This document shows positions 43,651-53,421 of a stretch of DNA of 64,000 nt, one piece after another. The DNA lies in NCBI RefSeq assembly GCF_900187995.1, contig NZ_FZNZ01000018.1:1-64000 (forward strand), in the 5' to 3' direction. Every line of letters begins with the position of its first letter. Position 1 is the first letter of the stretch. The notes below the pieces were generated by a model. That model did not search any database, had not been told where the DNA came from, and worked only from the letters and a program-made list of their open reading frames with translations. This stretch comes from Prevotella jejuni (GTDB taxonomy: Bacteria > Bacteroidota > Bacteroidia > Bacteroidales > Bacteroidaceae). The position numbers and the translations under genes are program-made.

Positions 43651-43892
43651 TGTCAACAATTTTCACTTCTCTCAATTCTAATACTTGCCCTTCTCGGGTG
43701 AAGAAGACGCCTTTCAACATTCAAGGACATGCCCTTCTTGCACCTTGAATACGCCTTTCTTGAGGCAAGAAGGGCGTATTCTCCAACCCAGTATGTAACT
43801 ATCTGATATATTGTAGTTTGTAAGCCTCATTCTAAAAGGCCATAGTCACCTATTTAGAGCGTATTCAGTTCACATGTATGTAATGATTTTTC
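43651..43892 (+). repeat. 242-bp dispersed element, copy 2 of 3
   Basis: It has the same length as copy 1 with no gap in the alignment, from TGTCAACAATTTTC to ATGATTTTTC. The central hairpin is GAATACGCCTTTCTTG, loop AGG, CAAGAAGGGCGTATTC. Relative to copy 1 two pairs have changed on both arms and remain paired. Confidence 0.75.
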
Positions 43893-44001
43893 TTACCCTC
43901 CAAGACGAATAGCTTTTTACAATAAAACAATAAACGGCCTACCACTCCCTCATAGAAGAAGCGTAAGGCCGTTGTTTCCTTTGTTCTATTTGTAATCTAC
44001 C

Positions 44002-45456
44002 TTACTTAACAGGGATCTCCTCCAAAGTCTGAACGAGAAGTTTCCAGAAAGGCTCAACAGTTGCTATCTCAAGACGTTCCTTCGCTGTATGTGGACTGCG
44101 GAGAGTTGGACCAAGACTAACAACATCCATACCTGGATACTTGCCAAGGATAACTGAACATTCAAGACCAGCGTGGTCAACCTGTACAATACCCTCTTCA
44201 CCATTCTGTTCCTTATAGACCTTCTTCAAAAGGTTAAGGATTTCGCTATCTGGATTAGGGTCCCATCCACCATATTGGCCGCTGAAGACTGTCTTCATGC
44301 CAGCCATATTGAAGCAGCTCTCCAACTGAGTAGAGATATAATCTCTCATGTCCTCACGGCTTGAACGAGCAAGAATCATAATAGAGGCCTTAGTTGGCTC
44401 AATATGTATAATTGCAAGGTTTGACGAAGTCTCAACAACGTTTGGATACGAAGGAATCATGCGTAACACACCATTGTGGCAAGCATAGATTGCATCAATA
44501 AGATTGTCCTGAATGTCTACAGGGACAAGATTTGCAGGCTTCTCAACATCCTCTACGAAGAACTCTACATTTGGTTCAATACCCTTGAACTCGTCTTCTA
44601 AGAGTGCTTTCTGGCGTGCAACCATATCCTTCAAAGCTGCAACATTGCTCTGTGGCAACGCCAAAACAACCTCTGCCTTGAATGGAATAGCATTGCGCAT
44701 ATTACCACCTTCCCAAGAAGCTAAGCGTGCACCAAGTTCAGTAACTGCATTGCGTACAAAGCGAACCATCTCCTTATTAGCATTGGCACGCCCCTCATTG
44801 ATCTCAAGACCAGAGTGACCACCACGAAGACCCTTTAAGGTCACCTTTACAGCAGCTTCCTGATCGTTCTCAACCTCCTTATATTCTAATGTTGAAGTAA
44901 TGTCGACACCACCAGCAGAACCAATCACAAACTTACCCCAAGTCTCTGAGTCAAGGTTCATAAGGATATCACTATGCAACTCACCACTTGGCATTTCATT
45001 GACACCATACATACCCGTCTCTTCATCACGAGTAATCAATGCCTCTACAACACCATGCTTCAAGGTCTTATCTTCCATGATTGCCATGATAGCTGCAACA
45101 CCAATACCATCATCAGCACCAAGGGTAGTATTGTTTGCATAAACCCATCCATCCACGATATGTGTGACTATAGGATCGGTCTCAAAGTTATGGTTACTAT
45201 CTGGAGCCTTCTGTGGAACCATATCCATGTGAGCCTGCAACAGAACCGTCTTGCGGTTTTCGTATCCTGGTGTGGCAGGCTTACGCATAACGACATTGCC
45301 GCCAGCATCGATATAAGACTCAACACCTACTCTTTTAGCAAAGTCTAACAAGAATTGCTGTACTTTCTCTGGTAATCCTGAAGGGCGTGGAACCTGTGTC
45401 AGATCATCAAAGTTTCTCCAAAGGCCTTCAGGCTTAAGATTTCTGATTTCACTCAT
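44002..45456 (-). CDS. pepD: aminoacyl-histidine dipeptidase
   Basis: This cytosolic M20C zinc peptidase of 484 residues is specific for Xaa-His and related dipeptides. Metal and catalytic residues are seen as LLQAHMDMVPQK, LGADDGIGVAA, TRDEETGMYG, MNLDSETW, and the late PHTAKERL histidine. The lid domain starts at LKGLRGGHSGLEINEG. It is 65 bases downstream of the LPG-synthase-like gene on the same strand. Confidence 0.94.
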   Translation of the reverse strand: MSEIRNLKPEGLWRNFDDLTQVPRPSGLPEKVQQFLLDFAKRVGVESYIDAGGNVVMRKPATPGYENRKTVLLQAHMDMVPQKAPDSNHNFETDPIVTHIVDGWVYANNTTLGADDGIGVAAIMAIMEDKTLKHGVVEALITRDEETGMYGVNEMPSGELHSDILMNLDSETWGKFVIGSAGGVDITSTLEYKEVENDQEAAVKVTLKGLRGGHSGLEINEGRANANKEMVRFVRNAVTELGARLASWEGGNMRNAIPFKAEVVLALPQSNVAALKDMVARQKALLEDEFKGIEPNVEFFVEDVEKPANLVPVDIQDNLIDAIYACHNGVLRMIPSYPNVVETSSNLAIIHIEPTKASIMILARSSREDMRDYISTQLESCFNMAGMKTVFSGQYGGWDPNPDSEILNLLKKVYKEQNGEEGIVQVDHAGLECSVILGKYPGMDVVSLGPTLRSPHTAKERLEIATVEPFWKLLVQTLEEIPVK

Positions 45457-45521
45457 AATGTTGATTTTAAAAGGTTATTATCATTGTTTATTCATTCGCT
45501 CAATAGATTCTTCTTCTACCC

Positions 45522-46550
45522 TTACTCTGCAGGACGAGTAAGCTCGGTTGGACGACCTAAAGACACTGGTGTCTTGGTGAAACTTAGTGCTATCCATGCA
45601 TAGATGCCCAAGAGAATAACCAATAAGGTCTGAATGGTATGTACAATCAGTACGAAATAGAGTGCCTGATTGTCTGCCACTCCATAGAGTATCAGCATTG
45701 TCTTGACAGCAAAGTGCCATGGTCCTGCCCCGTTAGGTGTCGGTACTATAACGGCTACCGAGCCAACAACGAAACTCACAAGTGCACATGAAAGACCGAG
45801 GGTTGCTGTTGCATCAAAACAAAAGAACGTCAAGTAATAATGTAGGAAATAACTTCCCCATATCGCCAGACTGTAGAAGATAAACAAGGGAATATTCTTT
45901 ACTTTACGTAATGAGCTAATTCCCTGCCATATACCACTAAACATTTCCTTCACTTTCTTATAGAAAGACAAGTGACGTAACACATAATAGATGAGGATAA
46001 CAGATGCTACACCACAGATAGCTGTTACCAACCAGCCTGTTGATGAGAACATTCCGAAGACATCATCAATGCGTGTTCCCGTCTTAGAGAAGAAGTTTGT
46101 AAAGACTCCTATCTGCATTAAGAAGGCTGTAGCACTGATAAGTAATACGATAATCGTGTCTACTGCGCGTTCAGTAACTACCGTTCCGATAGCTTTCGGG
46201 AAGGCTACTTTATCATACCTATTCAATACACCACAGCGAGCAAACTCTCCTATGCGAGGGATAAGCAGACTAACAGCGTAAGAAAGGAAGATTGAGTTGA
46301 CACATACCGACGAACGTGGATGCTCGCCAATAGGCTCAAGACTCTGCTTCCACCTCCACCCACGAAATGCTTGCGCCAGTATGCCGAAGGGGAGAGAGAG
46401 AATCATCCAGGTCCAGTTCATATCATGTAATAACACATGCTTGATGCTGGAGAAGTCGAATCCCCGGTACATCCAATAGAGGATTGCACTTCCAAGTAGT
46501 AACGGCAATGCAATCTTCACAGTATTGTTGAACAGTTTCTTCGTCCTCAT
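45522..46550 (-). CDS. lysylphosphatidylglycerol synthase-like membrane protein (YbhN/UPF0104)
   Basis: The 342 residues contain about eight membrane segments and the family blocks AFRGWRWKQSLEPIGEHP and FLSYAVSLLIPRIGEFARCG, then VTERAVDTIIVL and VPTPNGAGPWHFAVKTMLI. It is the flippase-like half without the aminoacyltransferase domain, so it is probably a lipid transporter. ATG at 46550 is chosen because an upstream TTG at 46562 lies inside the promoter box. Confidence 0.85.
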   Translation of the reverse strand: MRTKKLFNNTVKIALPLLLGSAILYWMYRGFDFSSIKHVLLHDMNWTWMILSLPFGILAQAFRGWRWKQSLEPIGEHPRSSVCVNSIFLSYAVSLLIPRIGEFARCGVLNRYDKVAFPKAIGTVVTERAVDTIIVLLISATAFLMQIGVFTNFFSKTGTRIDDVFGMFSSTGWLVTAICGVASVILIYYVLRHLSFYKKVKEMFSGIWQGISSLRKVKNIPLFIFYSLAIWGSYFLHYYLTFFCFDATATLGLSCALVSFVVGSVAVIVPTPNGAGPWHFAVKTMLILYGVADNQALYFVLIVHTIQTLLVILLGIYAWIALSFTKTPVSLGRPTELTRPAE

Positions 46551-46559
46551 ATAATGGAG

Positions 46560-46567
46560 CAAAGATA
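46560..46567 (-). promoter_or_regulatory. -7 box for the YbhN-like gene
   Basis: The minus strand reads TATCTTTG 9 bases before the ATG at 46550. It is divergent from the rsmA box 33 bases away. Confidence 0.55.
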
Positions 46568-46600
46568 ATTAAAATGTTTTTTAATGCAAAATAAAATGAG

Positions 46601-46608
46601 TATCTTTG
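46601..46608 (+). promoter_or_regulatory. -7 box for rsmA
   Basis: TATCTTTG lies 20 bases before the ATG at 46629. Confidence 0.6.
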
Positions 46609-46628
46609 TAGGCAAATAAAGAAAAATT

Positions 46629-47432
46629 ATGAAATTAGTCAAGCCAAAGAAGAATTTGGGTCAGCACTTTCTTACCGACTTAAACATCGCTCGTCAGATT
46701 GCTGACACCGTTGATGCCTGTCCTGACATACCGGTATTAGAGATAGGACCGGGTATGGGTGTCCTTACTCAATACCTTGTTGAGAAGCCACGTGAAGTGA
46801 AAGCTGTAGAGATAGATACGGAGAGTGTGGCTTTTCTCTACGATAAGTTCCCTAAGTTAAGAGAGAATATTCTTGGGGAGGACTTTCTCCTTATGGACTT
46901 GACAAAGGTCTTTGACGGAAAACAATTCGTACTGACTGGTAACTACCCATACGACATCTCATCTCAAATCTTCTTCAAGATGCTTGAGTATAAAGACCTT
47001 ATTCCTTGCTGTACGGGTATGATTCAGCGTGAAGTAGCACAGCGTATGGCTGCTGCACCAGGTTCAAAGGCTTACGGAATATTGTCTGTCTTGATACAAG
47101 CATGGTATGATGTAGAATATCTCTTTACTGTAGATGAGAATGTCTTCAACCCACCACCAAAGGTGAAGAGTGCCGTTATCCGTATGACACGCAATGATGT
47201 GACAGACATCGGATGTGACGAGAAACTCTTCAAGCGTGTGGTAAAGACTGTCTTCAATCAGCGTCGTAAGATGTTGCGTGTGAGCCTACGTCAGATCTTC
47301 AATACTGGTAAACCAACGAATGGTTTCTATGAGCAAGACATCATGACCAAACGTCCTGAACAATTGTCTATCGCTCAGTTTGTTGAACTAACAAACATGG
47401 TTGAGGCGCAATTAGTTAATTATCAACAATAG
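46629..47432 (+). CDS. rsmA: 16S rRNA dimethyladenosine transferase
   Basis: RsmA (KsgA) dimethylates two adjacent adenosines near the 3' end of 16S rRNA. The 267 residues show PKKNLGQHFLTDLNIARQI, the AdoMet loop LEIGPGMGVLT, and the catalytic motif GNYPYDISS, a Tyr-for-Leu variant of Asn-Leu-Pro-Tyr usual in this phylum. It is followed 5 bases later by the GAF-domain reductase. Confidence 0.96.
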   Translation: MKLVKPKKNLGQHFLTDLNIARQIADTVDACPDIPVLEIGPGMGVLTQYLVEKPREVKAVEIDTESVAFLYDKFPKLRENILGEDFLLMDLTKVFDGKQFVLTGNYPYDISSQIFFKMLEYKDLIPCCTGMIQREVAQRMAAAPGSKAYGILSVLIQAWYDVEYLFTVDENVFNPPPKVKSAVIRMTRNDVTDIGCDEKLFKRVVKTVFNQRRKMLRVSLRQIFNTGKPTNGFYEQDIMTKRPEQLSIAQFVELTNMVEAQLVNYQQ

Positions 47433-47437
47433 AGTAC

Positions 47438-47917
47438 ATGACAAGAAAGGAGCAATATGAACAACTTACAACGCAGATTGTAGGTTTGATAAAAGATGAA
47501 ACAAACCTCATTGGCATCTTAGCGAATGTATCAGCAGCACTACATGAGGCCTTCCCAGAGCGTTTCTTTTGGGTGGGCTTTTATCTACAAGCACATGGCA
47601 ATATGCTGAGATTAGGTCCTTTTCAAGGGTCAGTAGCTTGTTACACCATCCCATACGGTAAAGGTGTCTGCGGGAAAGCATGGGAAGAAGGACACACACT
47701 CATTGTTCCCGATGTAGAGACATTCCCTGGACACATTGCTTGTAGTAGTCTTTCTCGCAGTGAGATTGTTGTCCCTATGTATGATGATACACATACCTTC
47801 CGTGGTGTACTCGATATCGATAGCACCCGCCTCAACGACTTCGACGAAGACGACAAAGAAGGCTTAGGACATATCATCGACTTACTCATGGAAGAAACAC
47901 AAGACCTCTTCTTATAA
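47438..47917 (+). CDS. msrC: free methionine-(R)-sulfoxide reductase (GAF domain)
   Basis: The 159 residues are a single GAF domain of the fRMsr type: FFWVGFYLQ, LGPFQGSVACYTIPYGKGVC, then VPDVETFPGHIACSSLSRSE and VLDIDSTRLNDFDEDD. The three conserved cysteines (in VACYT, GVCGK and IACSS) carry the redox chemistry. It repairs free oxidised methionine. It is coupled to rsmA. Confidence 0.92.
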   Translation: MTRKEQYEQLTTQIVGLIKDETNLIGILANVSAALHEAFPERFFWVGFYLQAHGNMLRLGPFQGSVACYTIPYGKGVCGKAWEEGHTLIVPDVETFPGHIACSSLSRSEIVVPMYDDTHTFRGVLDIDSTRLNDFDEDDKEGLGHIIDLLMEETQDLFL

Positions 47918-48049
47918 AGAAGGATTGAGAAGCTTATTTTAAGTAAGAATAGTAGCTAACCTCCCAACGATACGGATAGTGTATAAGGAGTAAGACCTTG
48001 TTTTGACAAAAAAGTAAAGTAAAATCTTGTACATATCCGAATTAATACC

Positions 48050-48057
48050 TATTTTTG
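48050..48057 (+). promoter_or_regulatory. -7 box for frr
   Basis: TATTTTTG lies 27 bases before the ATG at 48085. Confidence 0.55.
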
Positions 48058-48084
48058 TAACATTGAATAATAACACAACGGAAT

Positions 48085-48645
48085 ATGATAGACGTTAAGC
48101 AGACATTAAATGATGCCAGCGAGCGCATGGAAATGGCAACGATGTATCTCGGTGATGAGTTGCAGCGCATCCGTGCTGGCCGTGCAAACGTAGCCATCCT
48201 CGATGGTGTACGAGTAGATTCATACGGTTCAAAGGTTCCTTTGAATCAGGTTGCCTCTGTCATGGTGCCTGACGCACGTACCATCGCTATCAAGCCATGG
48301 GATAAGAAAGCCATCAAGGACATTGAAAAGGCTATTATGGACTCAGATGTTGGTATCACACCAGAGAACAATGGTGAGCTGATTCGCCTTAACTTGCCTC
48401 AACCTACCGAGGAACGTCGTCGCGACTTGGTGAAGCAATGCAACAAAATAGGCGAGCGTACCAAGGTTGAGATACGTAATGTTCGCTCTGATATCAAGGA
48501 GAAACTGAAGAAAGCTATCAAAGATGGCCTCTCTGAAGACAATGAGAAGGACGCAGAAGACAGCTTACAGAAGATTCATGACAAGTTTATCAAGCAGGTT
48601 GATACGCTGTTAGAAGATAAGCAGAAAGAGATTATGACCGTTTAA
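48085..48645 (+). CDS. frr: ribosome recycling factor
   Basis: It splits post-termination ribosomes together with EF-G. The 186 residues have the three-helix and beta domains of the family: LQRIRAGRANVAILDGVRVD, LNQVASVMVPDARTIAIKPW, LPQPTEERRRDLVKQ. It is followed by the 124-bp inverted repeat and rsgA. Confidence 0.96.
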   Translation: MIDVKQTLNDASERMEMATMYLGDELQRIRAGRANVAILDGVRVDSYGSKVPLNQVASVMVPDARTIAIKPWDKKAIKDIEKAIMDSDVGITPENNGELIRLNLPQPTEERRRDLVKQCNKIGERTKVEIRNVRSDIKEKLKKAIKDGLSEDNEKDAEDSLQKIHDKFIKQVDTLLEDKQKEIMTV

Positions 48646-48658
48646 TAAAGCACACAAC

Positions 48659-48782
48659 GGCCCCTCCCCCTTACCCCTCCCCCAAAGGGAGGGGAGTAAT
48701 ATGTACCGATTATCACAATTCTATTCAGATTAATAGCGGTAACTACTCCCCTCCCTTTGGGGGAGGGGTAAGTGAGAGGGGC
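48659..48782. repeat. 124-bp G/C-rich inverted repeat (cruciform)
   Basis: The outer arms GGCCCCTC and GAGGGGCC enclose nearly complementary segments (CTTACCCCTCCCCC / GGGGGAGGGGTAAG). Each arm is itself a palindrome, CCCCTCCC..GGGAGGGG. The A/T-rich middle is about 45 bases. It fills almost the whole frr-rsgA gap. Related but degenerate C/T-rich stretches lie at 50822-50880 and 56262-56300. Confidence 0.75.
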
Positions 48783-48799
48783 CACTCTCTTTTATTTTT

Positions 48800-49744
48800 A
48801 TGCGCGGCTTAGTAATTAAGAACACAGGTAGCTGGTACACGGTGAAGACCGATGACGGCAAGACGATAGATAGCAAGATTAAGGGTAACTTCCGACTGAA
48901 AGGAATACGCTCAACTAACCCTGTAGCTGTGGGTGATCATGTTGTTATCACGCCCAACCAAGAGGGAACGGCCTTCATCACAGAGATAGAAGACCGACGA
49001 AACTATATCATCCGAAAGTCACCTAACCTATCAAAACAGAGCCATATCATTGCTGCCAACATCGATCAAGCGTTCCTGGTTGTCACAACAAACTATCCTG
49101 AAACATCCACAACCTTTATCGACCGCTTCCTTGCCAGTGCTGAAGCTTATCGCATCCCAGTAACACTCATCTTCAATAAGCACGACTTACTTGAGGAGGA
49201 CGAATTACGTTACCAGCATGCCGTAATGAATCTCTATGACACTATCGGATATCAATGTGTAGAGATACAGGCAAGCGCTGAAGCAGATAACGAGTTTAGC
49301 GTGGAGAAACTAAAGCCTTTACTGGCTGGTAAAGTGACCCTTTTGAGTGGGAATAGTGGCGTAGGGAAATCAACCATCATCAATGCTCTCCTACCCCATG
49401 TCAACCTTCGTACGGCTGAGATATCTGATGTTCACAACACGGGTATGCACACTACAACATTCAGCGAGATGCTGGAGTTGCCTATAGGTGGATATCTTAT
49501 TGACACACCAGGAATAAAGGGTTTTGGAACATTCGATATAGAACGTGAAGAGCTGACAAGCTACTTCCGTGAGATTTTTAAGTTCTCAAAAGACTGCAGA
49601 TTCTCAAACTGTACGCACACACATGAGCCTGGCTGCGCTGTAAGAAGGGCTGTCGAAGACCACTACATAGCTGAGAGTCGTTACAATAGCTACCTCTCTA
49701 TGCTCGAAGACAAGGATGAAAATAAATATCGTGAGGCTTTTTAG
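48800..49744 (+). CDS. rsgA: small-subunit-dependent GTPase RsgA
   Basis: This circularly permuted GTPase acts in late 30S maturation. The 314 residues show an OB-fold N-terminus, then motifs in permuted order: FNKHDLL (G4), [14 protein letters not shown] (G1), HNTGMHTTT (G2), [10 protein letters not shown] (G3), and a zinc knuckle [16 protein letters not shown]. It starts 18 bases after the G/C repeat, so transcription from frr would have to pass that structure. Confidence 0.96.
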   Translation: MRGLVIKNTGSWYTVKTDDGKTIDSKIKGNFRLKGIRSTNPVAVGDHVVITPNQEGTAFITEIEDRRNYIIRKSPNLSKQSHIIAANIDQAFLVVTTNYPETSTTFIDRFLASAEAYRIPVTLIFNKHDLLEEDELRYQHAVMNLYDTIGYQCVEIQASAEADNEFSVEKLKPLLAGKVTLLSGNSGVGKSTIINALLPHVNLRTAEISDVHNTGMHTTTFSEMLELPIGGYLIDTPGIKGFGTFDIEREELTSYFREIFKFSKDCRFSNCTHTHEPGCAVRRAVEDHYIAESRYNSYLSMLEDKDENKYREAF

Positions 49745-49764
49745 CTTCACGTTTCTTTTGTTTG

Positions 49765-49862
49765 CTTGAATTTTATTTCATGATAAGAAAGATTTTTCTT
49801 CACGACAAGAAATATTTATTTTCATGATGAAAAATATTTCTTTTCACGTAAATAAATTGAAG
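49765..49862. repeat. 98-bp palindrome array, copy 2 of 2
   Basis: Three units of about 22 bases with AAATATTT centres and CATGA or CACG joints, as at 35350. The outer ends CTTGAATTTTATTTC and its imperfect inverse at 49843-49862 pair less well than in copy 1. Confidence 0.55.
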
Positions 49863-49941
49863 AAGGAAGCTTTTATAATTGTTTTTTCAATATACGAATG
49901 ATAGTAGAAAACAAGTAGACTAAAAGCTAAAAAAGCCCAAA

Positions 49942-50676
49942 TTAACGCTTTGTGAGATGTTCTAATACACACTCCCAACTGTCGGTAAACTTGCGAATGG
50001 TAGGGAAAAGGATGTTAGCTCCTTCTTTTAAGAGCACCGAATCAGCCAAAGGACCACTATTGATGGCCACCGTATAGCAGCCAGCTGCTACTCCTGCATG
50101 CACTCCAAGTGGTGCATTTTCAACAACAATACCCTCTGATGGTGAATAGTTACCTGCTTTTTGCAATCCCATTAAGTAAGGATCGGGATTCGGTTTACCA
50201 CGCTTCACATCGTAGGCCGTCGTTATCTGGTCCTTAGAAACAAACTCACCAAAGTCACGAGTGACACGCTCTATCAGGGGAAGTTGGGCACTTCCTGTGA
50301 CAATACCTATCTTTAACCCACTCTTCTTAATCTTTCGCATGAGGTCTATCACACCATCAAACACCTTAGCCTCATGCATTTCATGGAAATAATGTGCCTT
50401 AACATCATATATTCGCTGGGCCTCATCCTCACTAAGTTCCTTATCTAATTGGGCTTTTGCGTACTTACGAATGGTGTCAACTCCACGTGCTCCCTCCGTT
50501 GCGTATGAGTCCTCAAGGGTGAAGTGGATACCAAACTCTTTCATAGCACGCTGCCAAGCAACACCGTGATTGGGCATTGAATCATAAAGAACACCGTCCA
50601 TATCAAAGAGGACTACCTTGGGTTCTCTCCAAGACTCTCCTACGGAAGGGCTGTCTTGCTGAGGTTGTGACATCAT
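49942..50676 (-). CDS. HAD-family phosphatase (beta-phosphoglucomutase-like)
   Basis: The 244 residues have the HAD core: FDMDGVLYDSMPNHG (nucleophile and acid Asp), a helical cap, IGIVTGSAQLPL (motif II), KRGKPNPDPYL (motif III Lys) and VVENAPLGVHAG (motif IV). Substrate is a sugar phosphate by analogy. The aspartate in motif IV is Glu-Asn, a known variation. ATG at 50676 is preferred because the upstream extension is low-complexity. Confidence 0.85.
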   Translation of the reverse strand: MMSQPQQDSPSVGESWREPKVVLFDMDGVLYDSMPNHGVAWQRAMKEFGIHFTLEDSYATEGARGVDTIRKYAKAQLDKELSEDEAQRIYDVKAHYFHEMHEAKVFDGVIDLMRKIKKSGLKIGIVTGSAQLPLIERVTRDFGEFVSKDQITTAYDVKRGKPNPDPYLMGLQKAGNYSPSEGIVVENAPLGVHAGVAAGCYTVAINSGPLADSVLLKEGANILFPTIRKFTDSWECVLEHLTKR

Positions 50677-50710
50677 CGTAACTTGCTTCACCTTATTATT
50701 ATATATTATT

Positions 50711-50748
50711 ATCCTCAAGTCCCTCAGCTATGTGAAGAACTTGAGGAT
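50711..50748 (-). terminator. hairpin between pgi and the HAD gene
   Basis: ATCCTCAAGT and ACTTGAGGAT are a perfect 10-bp inverted repeat downstream of pgi. The following minus-strand sequence is A/T-rich but lacks a strong T-run, so termination may be partial. Confidence 0.45.
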
Positions 50749-50889
50749 ATAGTAAGAATATTATAAATAGTACTCTCCGTGACATCTATCCACACCACCC
50801 TAACTTCGTTTCAGTAGGTATTCCTCCCCATTCGAGGAGCTTGGATAGGGTGCTTCCCTCCCTTTCGAGAAGAGATTGTGGAGAGGTTC

Positions 50890-52245
50890 TTATTCCTTAG
50901 TCAGTCTTTCCTGAATAGCTTTACTTTCTGCTTCGTACCCTGGCTTATTAAGAAGAGCAAACATATTCTTCTTGTATGCCTCAACACCTGGCTGATTGAA
51001 AGGATTAACTTCTTGTACAAGACCACTAATACCGCAGGCCTTCTCGAAGAAATAAATAAGCTGACCGAGGTAATACTCATTCAGTTTAGGAACGCTAACA
51101 CGGATGTTAGGGACACCACCATCAACGTGTGCCAAGCGTGTACCAAGCTCTGCCATCTTGTTAACCTCGTCAACACGCTTACCTGCGAGGAAGTTCAAAC
51201 CATCAAGATTTTCCTCATCATGTGGGAAGAGAACCTTAGCATTAGGCTCCTCGATAGAGATGACTGTCTCAAAGATAGAACGTTCACCCTCTTGAATCCA
51301 CTGACCCATAGAGTGGAGGTCGGTTGTGAAGTCACAAGCTGCAGGGAAGATACCCTTGCGATCCTTACCTTCACTCTCTCCATAGAGCTGTTTCCACCAC
51401 TCAGCAAAGAAATGAAGCTTTGGCTGGAAGTTAGCTACAATCTCGATCTTCTTGCCTGCTTGTGAGTAAAGACCTTGACGAACTGCTGCGTAACGTGCTG
51501 CAATGTTATTTGCAAAAGGAACATCAACAGAAGTCTCTTTCTCCATCACCTGCGCACCCTCAACAAGCTTCTTTACATCGAAACCAGCAACAGCGATAGG
51601 CAACAAACCAACTGGAGTGAGTACAGAGAAACGTCCACCGACATTATCAGGAATAATAAATGTCTTATAGCCTTCCTTTGTTGCAGCAGCACGTGCAGCA
51701 CCCTTGTGCTCATCAGTGATAGCAACAATGACATCCTTAGCATTCTCCTTGCCCAGTTGATCCTCACATTGCTTCTTCAAAAGACGGAATGCAAGGGCAG
51801 TCTCGGTCGTTGTACCAGACTTAGAAATATTGATAACACCAAACTTCTTATCCTTCAGATAGTCTGTTAACTCGGCGAGATAATCCTCACCAATATTGTT
51901 ACCAGCAAAGAGGATAGTTGGGTTCTTCTTATCATTTACAAGCCAAGCGAAGCTGTTACCCAATGCTTCAATGACAGCGCGAGCACCGAGGTAAGAACCA
52001 CCGATACCTGCAACGACAACCACCTCACACTTCTCACGGAGTGTATTGGCAACTGCTTGAATCTCATCAAGGAACGCTGGAGTAATACTTGATGGTAAAT
52101 GCAACCAACCAAGGAAGTCATTACCTGGGCAAGTAGCCTTCTCTAAAGCGTCTTGAGCTGCAGCAACATGAGGGGCATAAGCCTCTACTGTGCCTGGATT
52201 CAGAAACTGAACCGCTTTTGTGATGTCTAACTTAATACTTTCCAT
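50890..52245 (-). CDS. pgi: glucose-6-phosphate isomerase
   Basis: It interconverts glucose-6-phosphate and fructose-6-phosphate. The 451 residues are of the short bacterial form: [54 protein letters not shown] and the late [16 protein letters not shown]. It starts 6 bases downstream of gpsA, so lysS, gpsA and pgi form a same-strand run. Confidence 0.96.
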   Translation of the reverse strand: MESIKLDITKAVQFLNPGTVEAYAPHVAAAQDALEKATCPGNDFLGWLHLPSSITPAFLDEIQAVANTLREKCEVVVVAGIGGSYLGARAVIEALGNSFAWLVNDKKNPTILFAGNNIGEDYLAELTDYLKDKKFGVINISKSGTTTETALAFRLLKKQCEDQLGKENAKDVIVAITDEHKGAARAAATKEGYKTFIIPDNVGGRFSVLTPVGLLPIAVAGFDVKKLVEGAQVMEKETSVDVPFANNIAARYAAVRQGLYSQAGKKIEIVANFQPKLHFFAEWWKQLYGESEGKDRKGIFPAACDFTTDLHSMGQWIQEGERSIFETVISIEEPNAKVLFPHDEENLDGLNFLAGKRVDEVNKMAELGTRLAHVDGGVPNIRVSVPKLNEYYLGQLIYFFEKACGISGLVQEVNPFNQPGVEAYKKNMFALLNKPGYEAESKAIQERLTKE

Positions 52246-52251
52246 TTGTGT

Positions 52252-53247
52252 TTATCTAAATGAATCTGTTAATAATTTTATTTCTATTTGTGGACTAATA
52301 CGTTCATAAAGGATGTTATATACAGCATCGAGGATAGGCATATTGACATGTAGACGACGATTTATCTCCTTCATACACTTTGTTCCAAAGTAGCCCTCAG
52401 CAACCATCTCCATCTCTATCTGTGCTGATTTAACGCTGTATCCTTTTCCTATCATTGTACCAAAGGTGTGGTTTCGAGAGAACTTACTATATCCTGTCAC
52501 CAATTGATCACCAAGATACACACTGTCAATGATAGACCGCTTGATAGGATTTATCGTATTGAGGAAGCGCTCCATCTCCTGCATTGCATTTGACATCAGT
52601 ACTGCCTGAAAATTATCACCATACTTCAAACCAGAACAAATACCGGCTGAAATGGCATAGACATTCTTCAATACAGATGCATACTCTATACCGAGGACGT
52701 CAGGAGAGGTCTTTGTCTTTACATAGTTTGATGCCAACACCTCCGTAAAAGCACGTGCCTTACTGAGGTCAGAACAGCCCACTGTGAGATAGGTCAAGCG
52801 TTCCATTGCCACTTCCTCCGCATGAGAAGGACCGCCAATGACTGCAAGATTATCGTAAGGCACATTATATGCCTCATGGAAATACTCCGAACACACAAGG
52901 TTCTCGTCGGGAACAATACCCTTAATAGCTGTCACTATCAACTTAGAACTTACCTTTGTCTTCAGCTTCTTTAGTAATGCTTTCAGATAAGGAGAAGGAG
53001 TTACAAACACCAACGTGTCATACTCTTGTACTATCGCATTGATATCTGATGAGAGCATCACCTCCTTCATATTAAACTTCACACTGGTGAGATAGGTTGG
53101 GTTATGTCCTCTCCGCTTAAACTCTTCTATCTTATCGTCACGTCGGAAGTACCAACCAATATGATGCGTATGCTCCACAACAATCTTAGCGATAGCCGTT
53201 GCCCAGCTACCGCTTCCTATGATTGCTATTTTACCGATGTCGAACAT
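52252..53247 (-). CDS. gpsA: glycerol-3-phosphate dehydrogenase
   Basis: It makes sn-glycerol-3-phosphate from dihydroxyacetone phosphate for phospholipids. The 331 residues show the nucleotide-binding GSGSWATAIAKI, FVTPSPYLKALL, VIGGPSHAEEV, and the catalytic KNVYAISAGICSG with Lys. ATG at 53247 is taken as start. An in-frame GTG lies two codons upstream. Confidence 0.94.
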   Translation of the reverse strand: MFDIGKIAIIGSGSWATAIAKIVVEHTHHIGWYFRRDDKIEEFKRRGHNPTYLTSVKFNMKEVMLSSDINAIVQEYDTLVFVTPSPYLKALLKKLKTKVSSKLIVTAIKGIVPDENLVCSEYFHEAYNVPYDNLAVIGGPSHAEEVAMERLTYLTVGCSDLSKARAFTEVLASNYVKTKTSPDVLGIEYASVLKNVYAISAGICSGLKYGDNFQAVLMSNAMQEMERFLNTINPIKRSIIDSVYLGDQLVTGYSKFSRNHTFGTMIGKGYSVKSAQIEMEMVAEGYFGTKCMKEINRRLHVNMPILDAVYNILYERISPQIEIKLLTDSFR

Positions 53248-53421
53248 AGTCACTAAAGTAAAAAGGTTATAGGGTAATAAGGCTAAGAGTGGGATAAGAT
53301 TAGCGTATCAGCAGGATGTTATAAATCCCTCTCTTAACGCAACACCATCTCCCTGTTTCTTCTATCCTATATCAGAACAATAGCTTACTCCCTACTTTCT
53401 TACCTATTTGCTTCTACTTTC

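Larger units (their letters stand above)
43171..44001. other. 830-base gap with terminators, a decayed stretch and the 242-bp element
   Basis: In order: the terminator 43190-43226, a minus-strand remnant 43260-43475, about 170 bases of nothing evident, and the 242-bp element 43651-43892. Confidence 0.5.

Noticed and set aside
50878..51465. 195-codon open frame opposite pgi
   Set aside because: pgi is certain on the other strand and the frame shows the Leu/Cys/Thr bias of an antisense translation.
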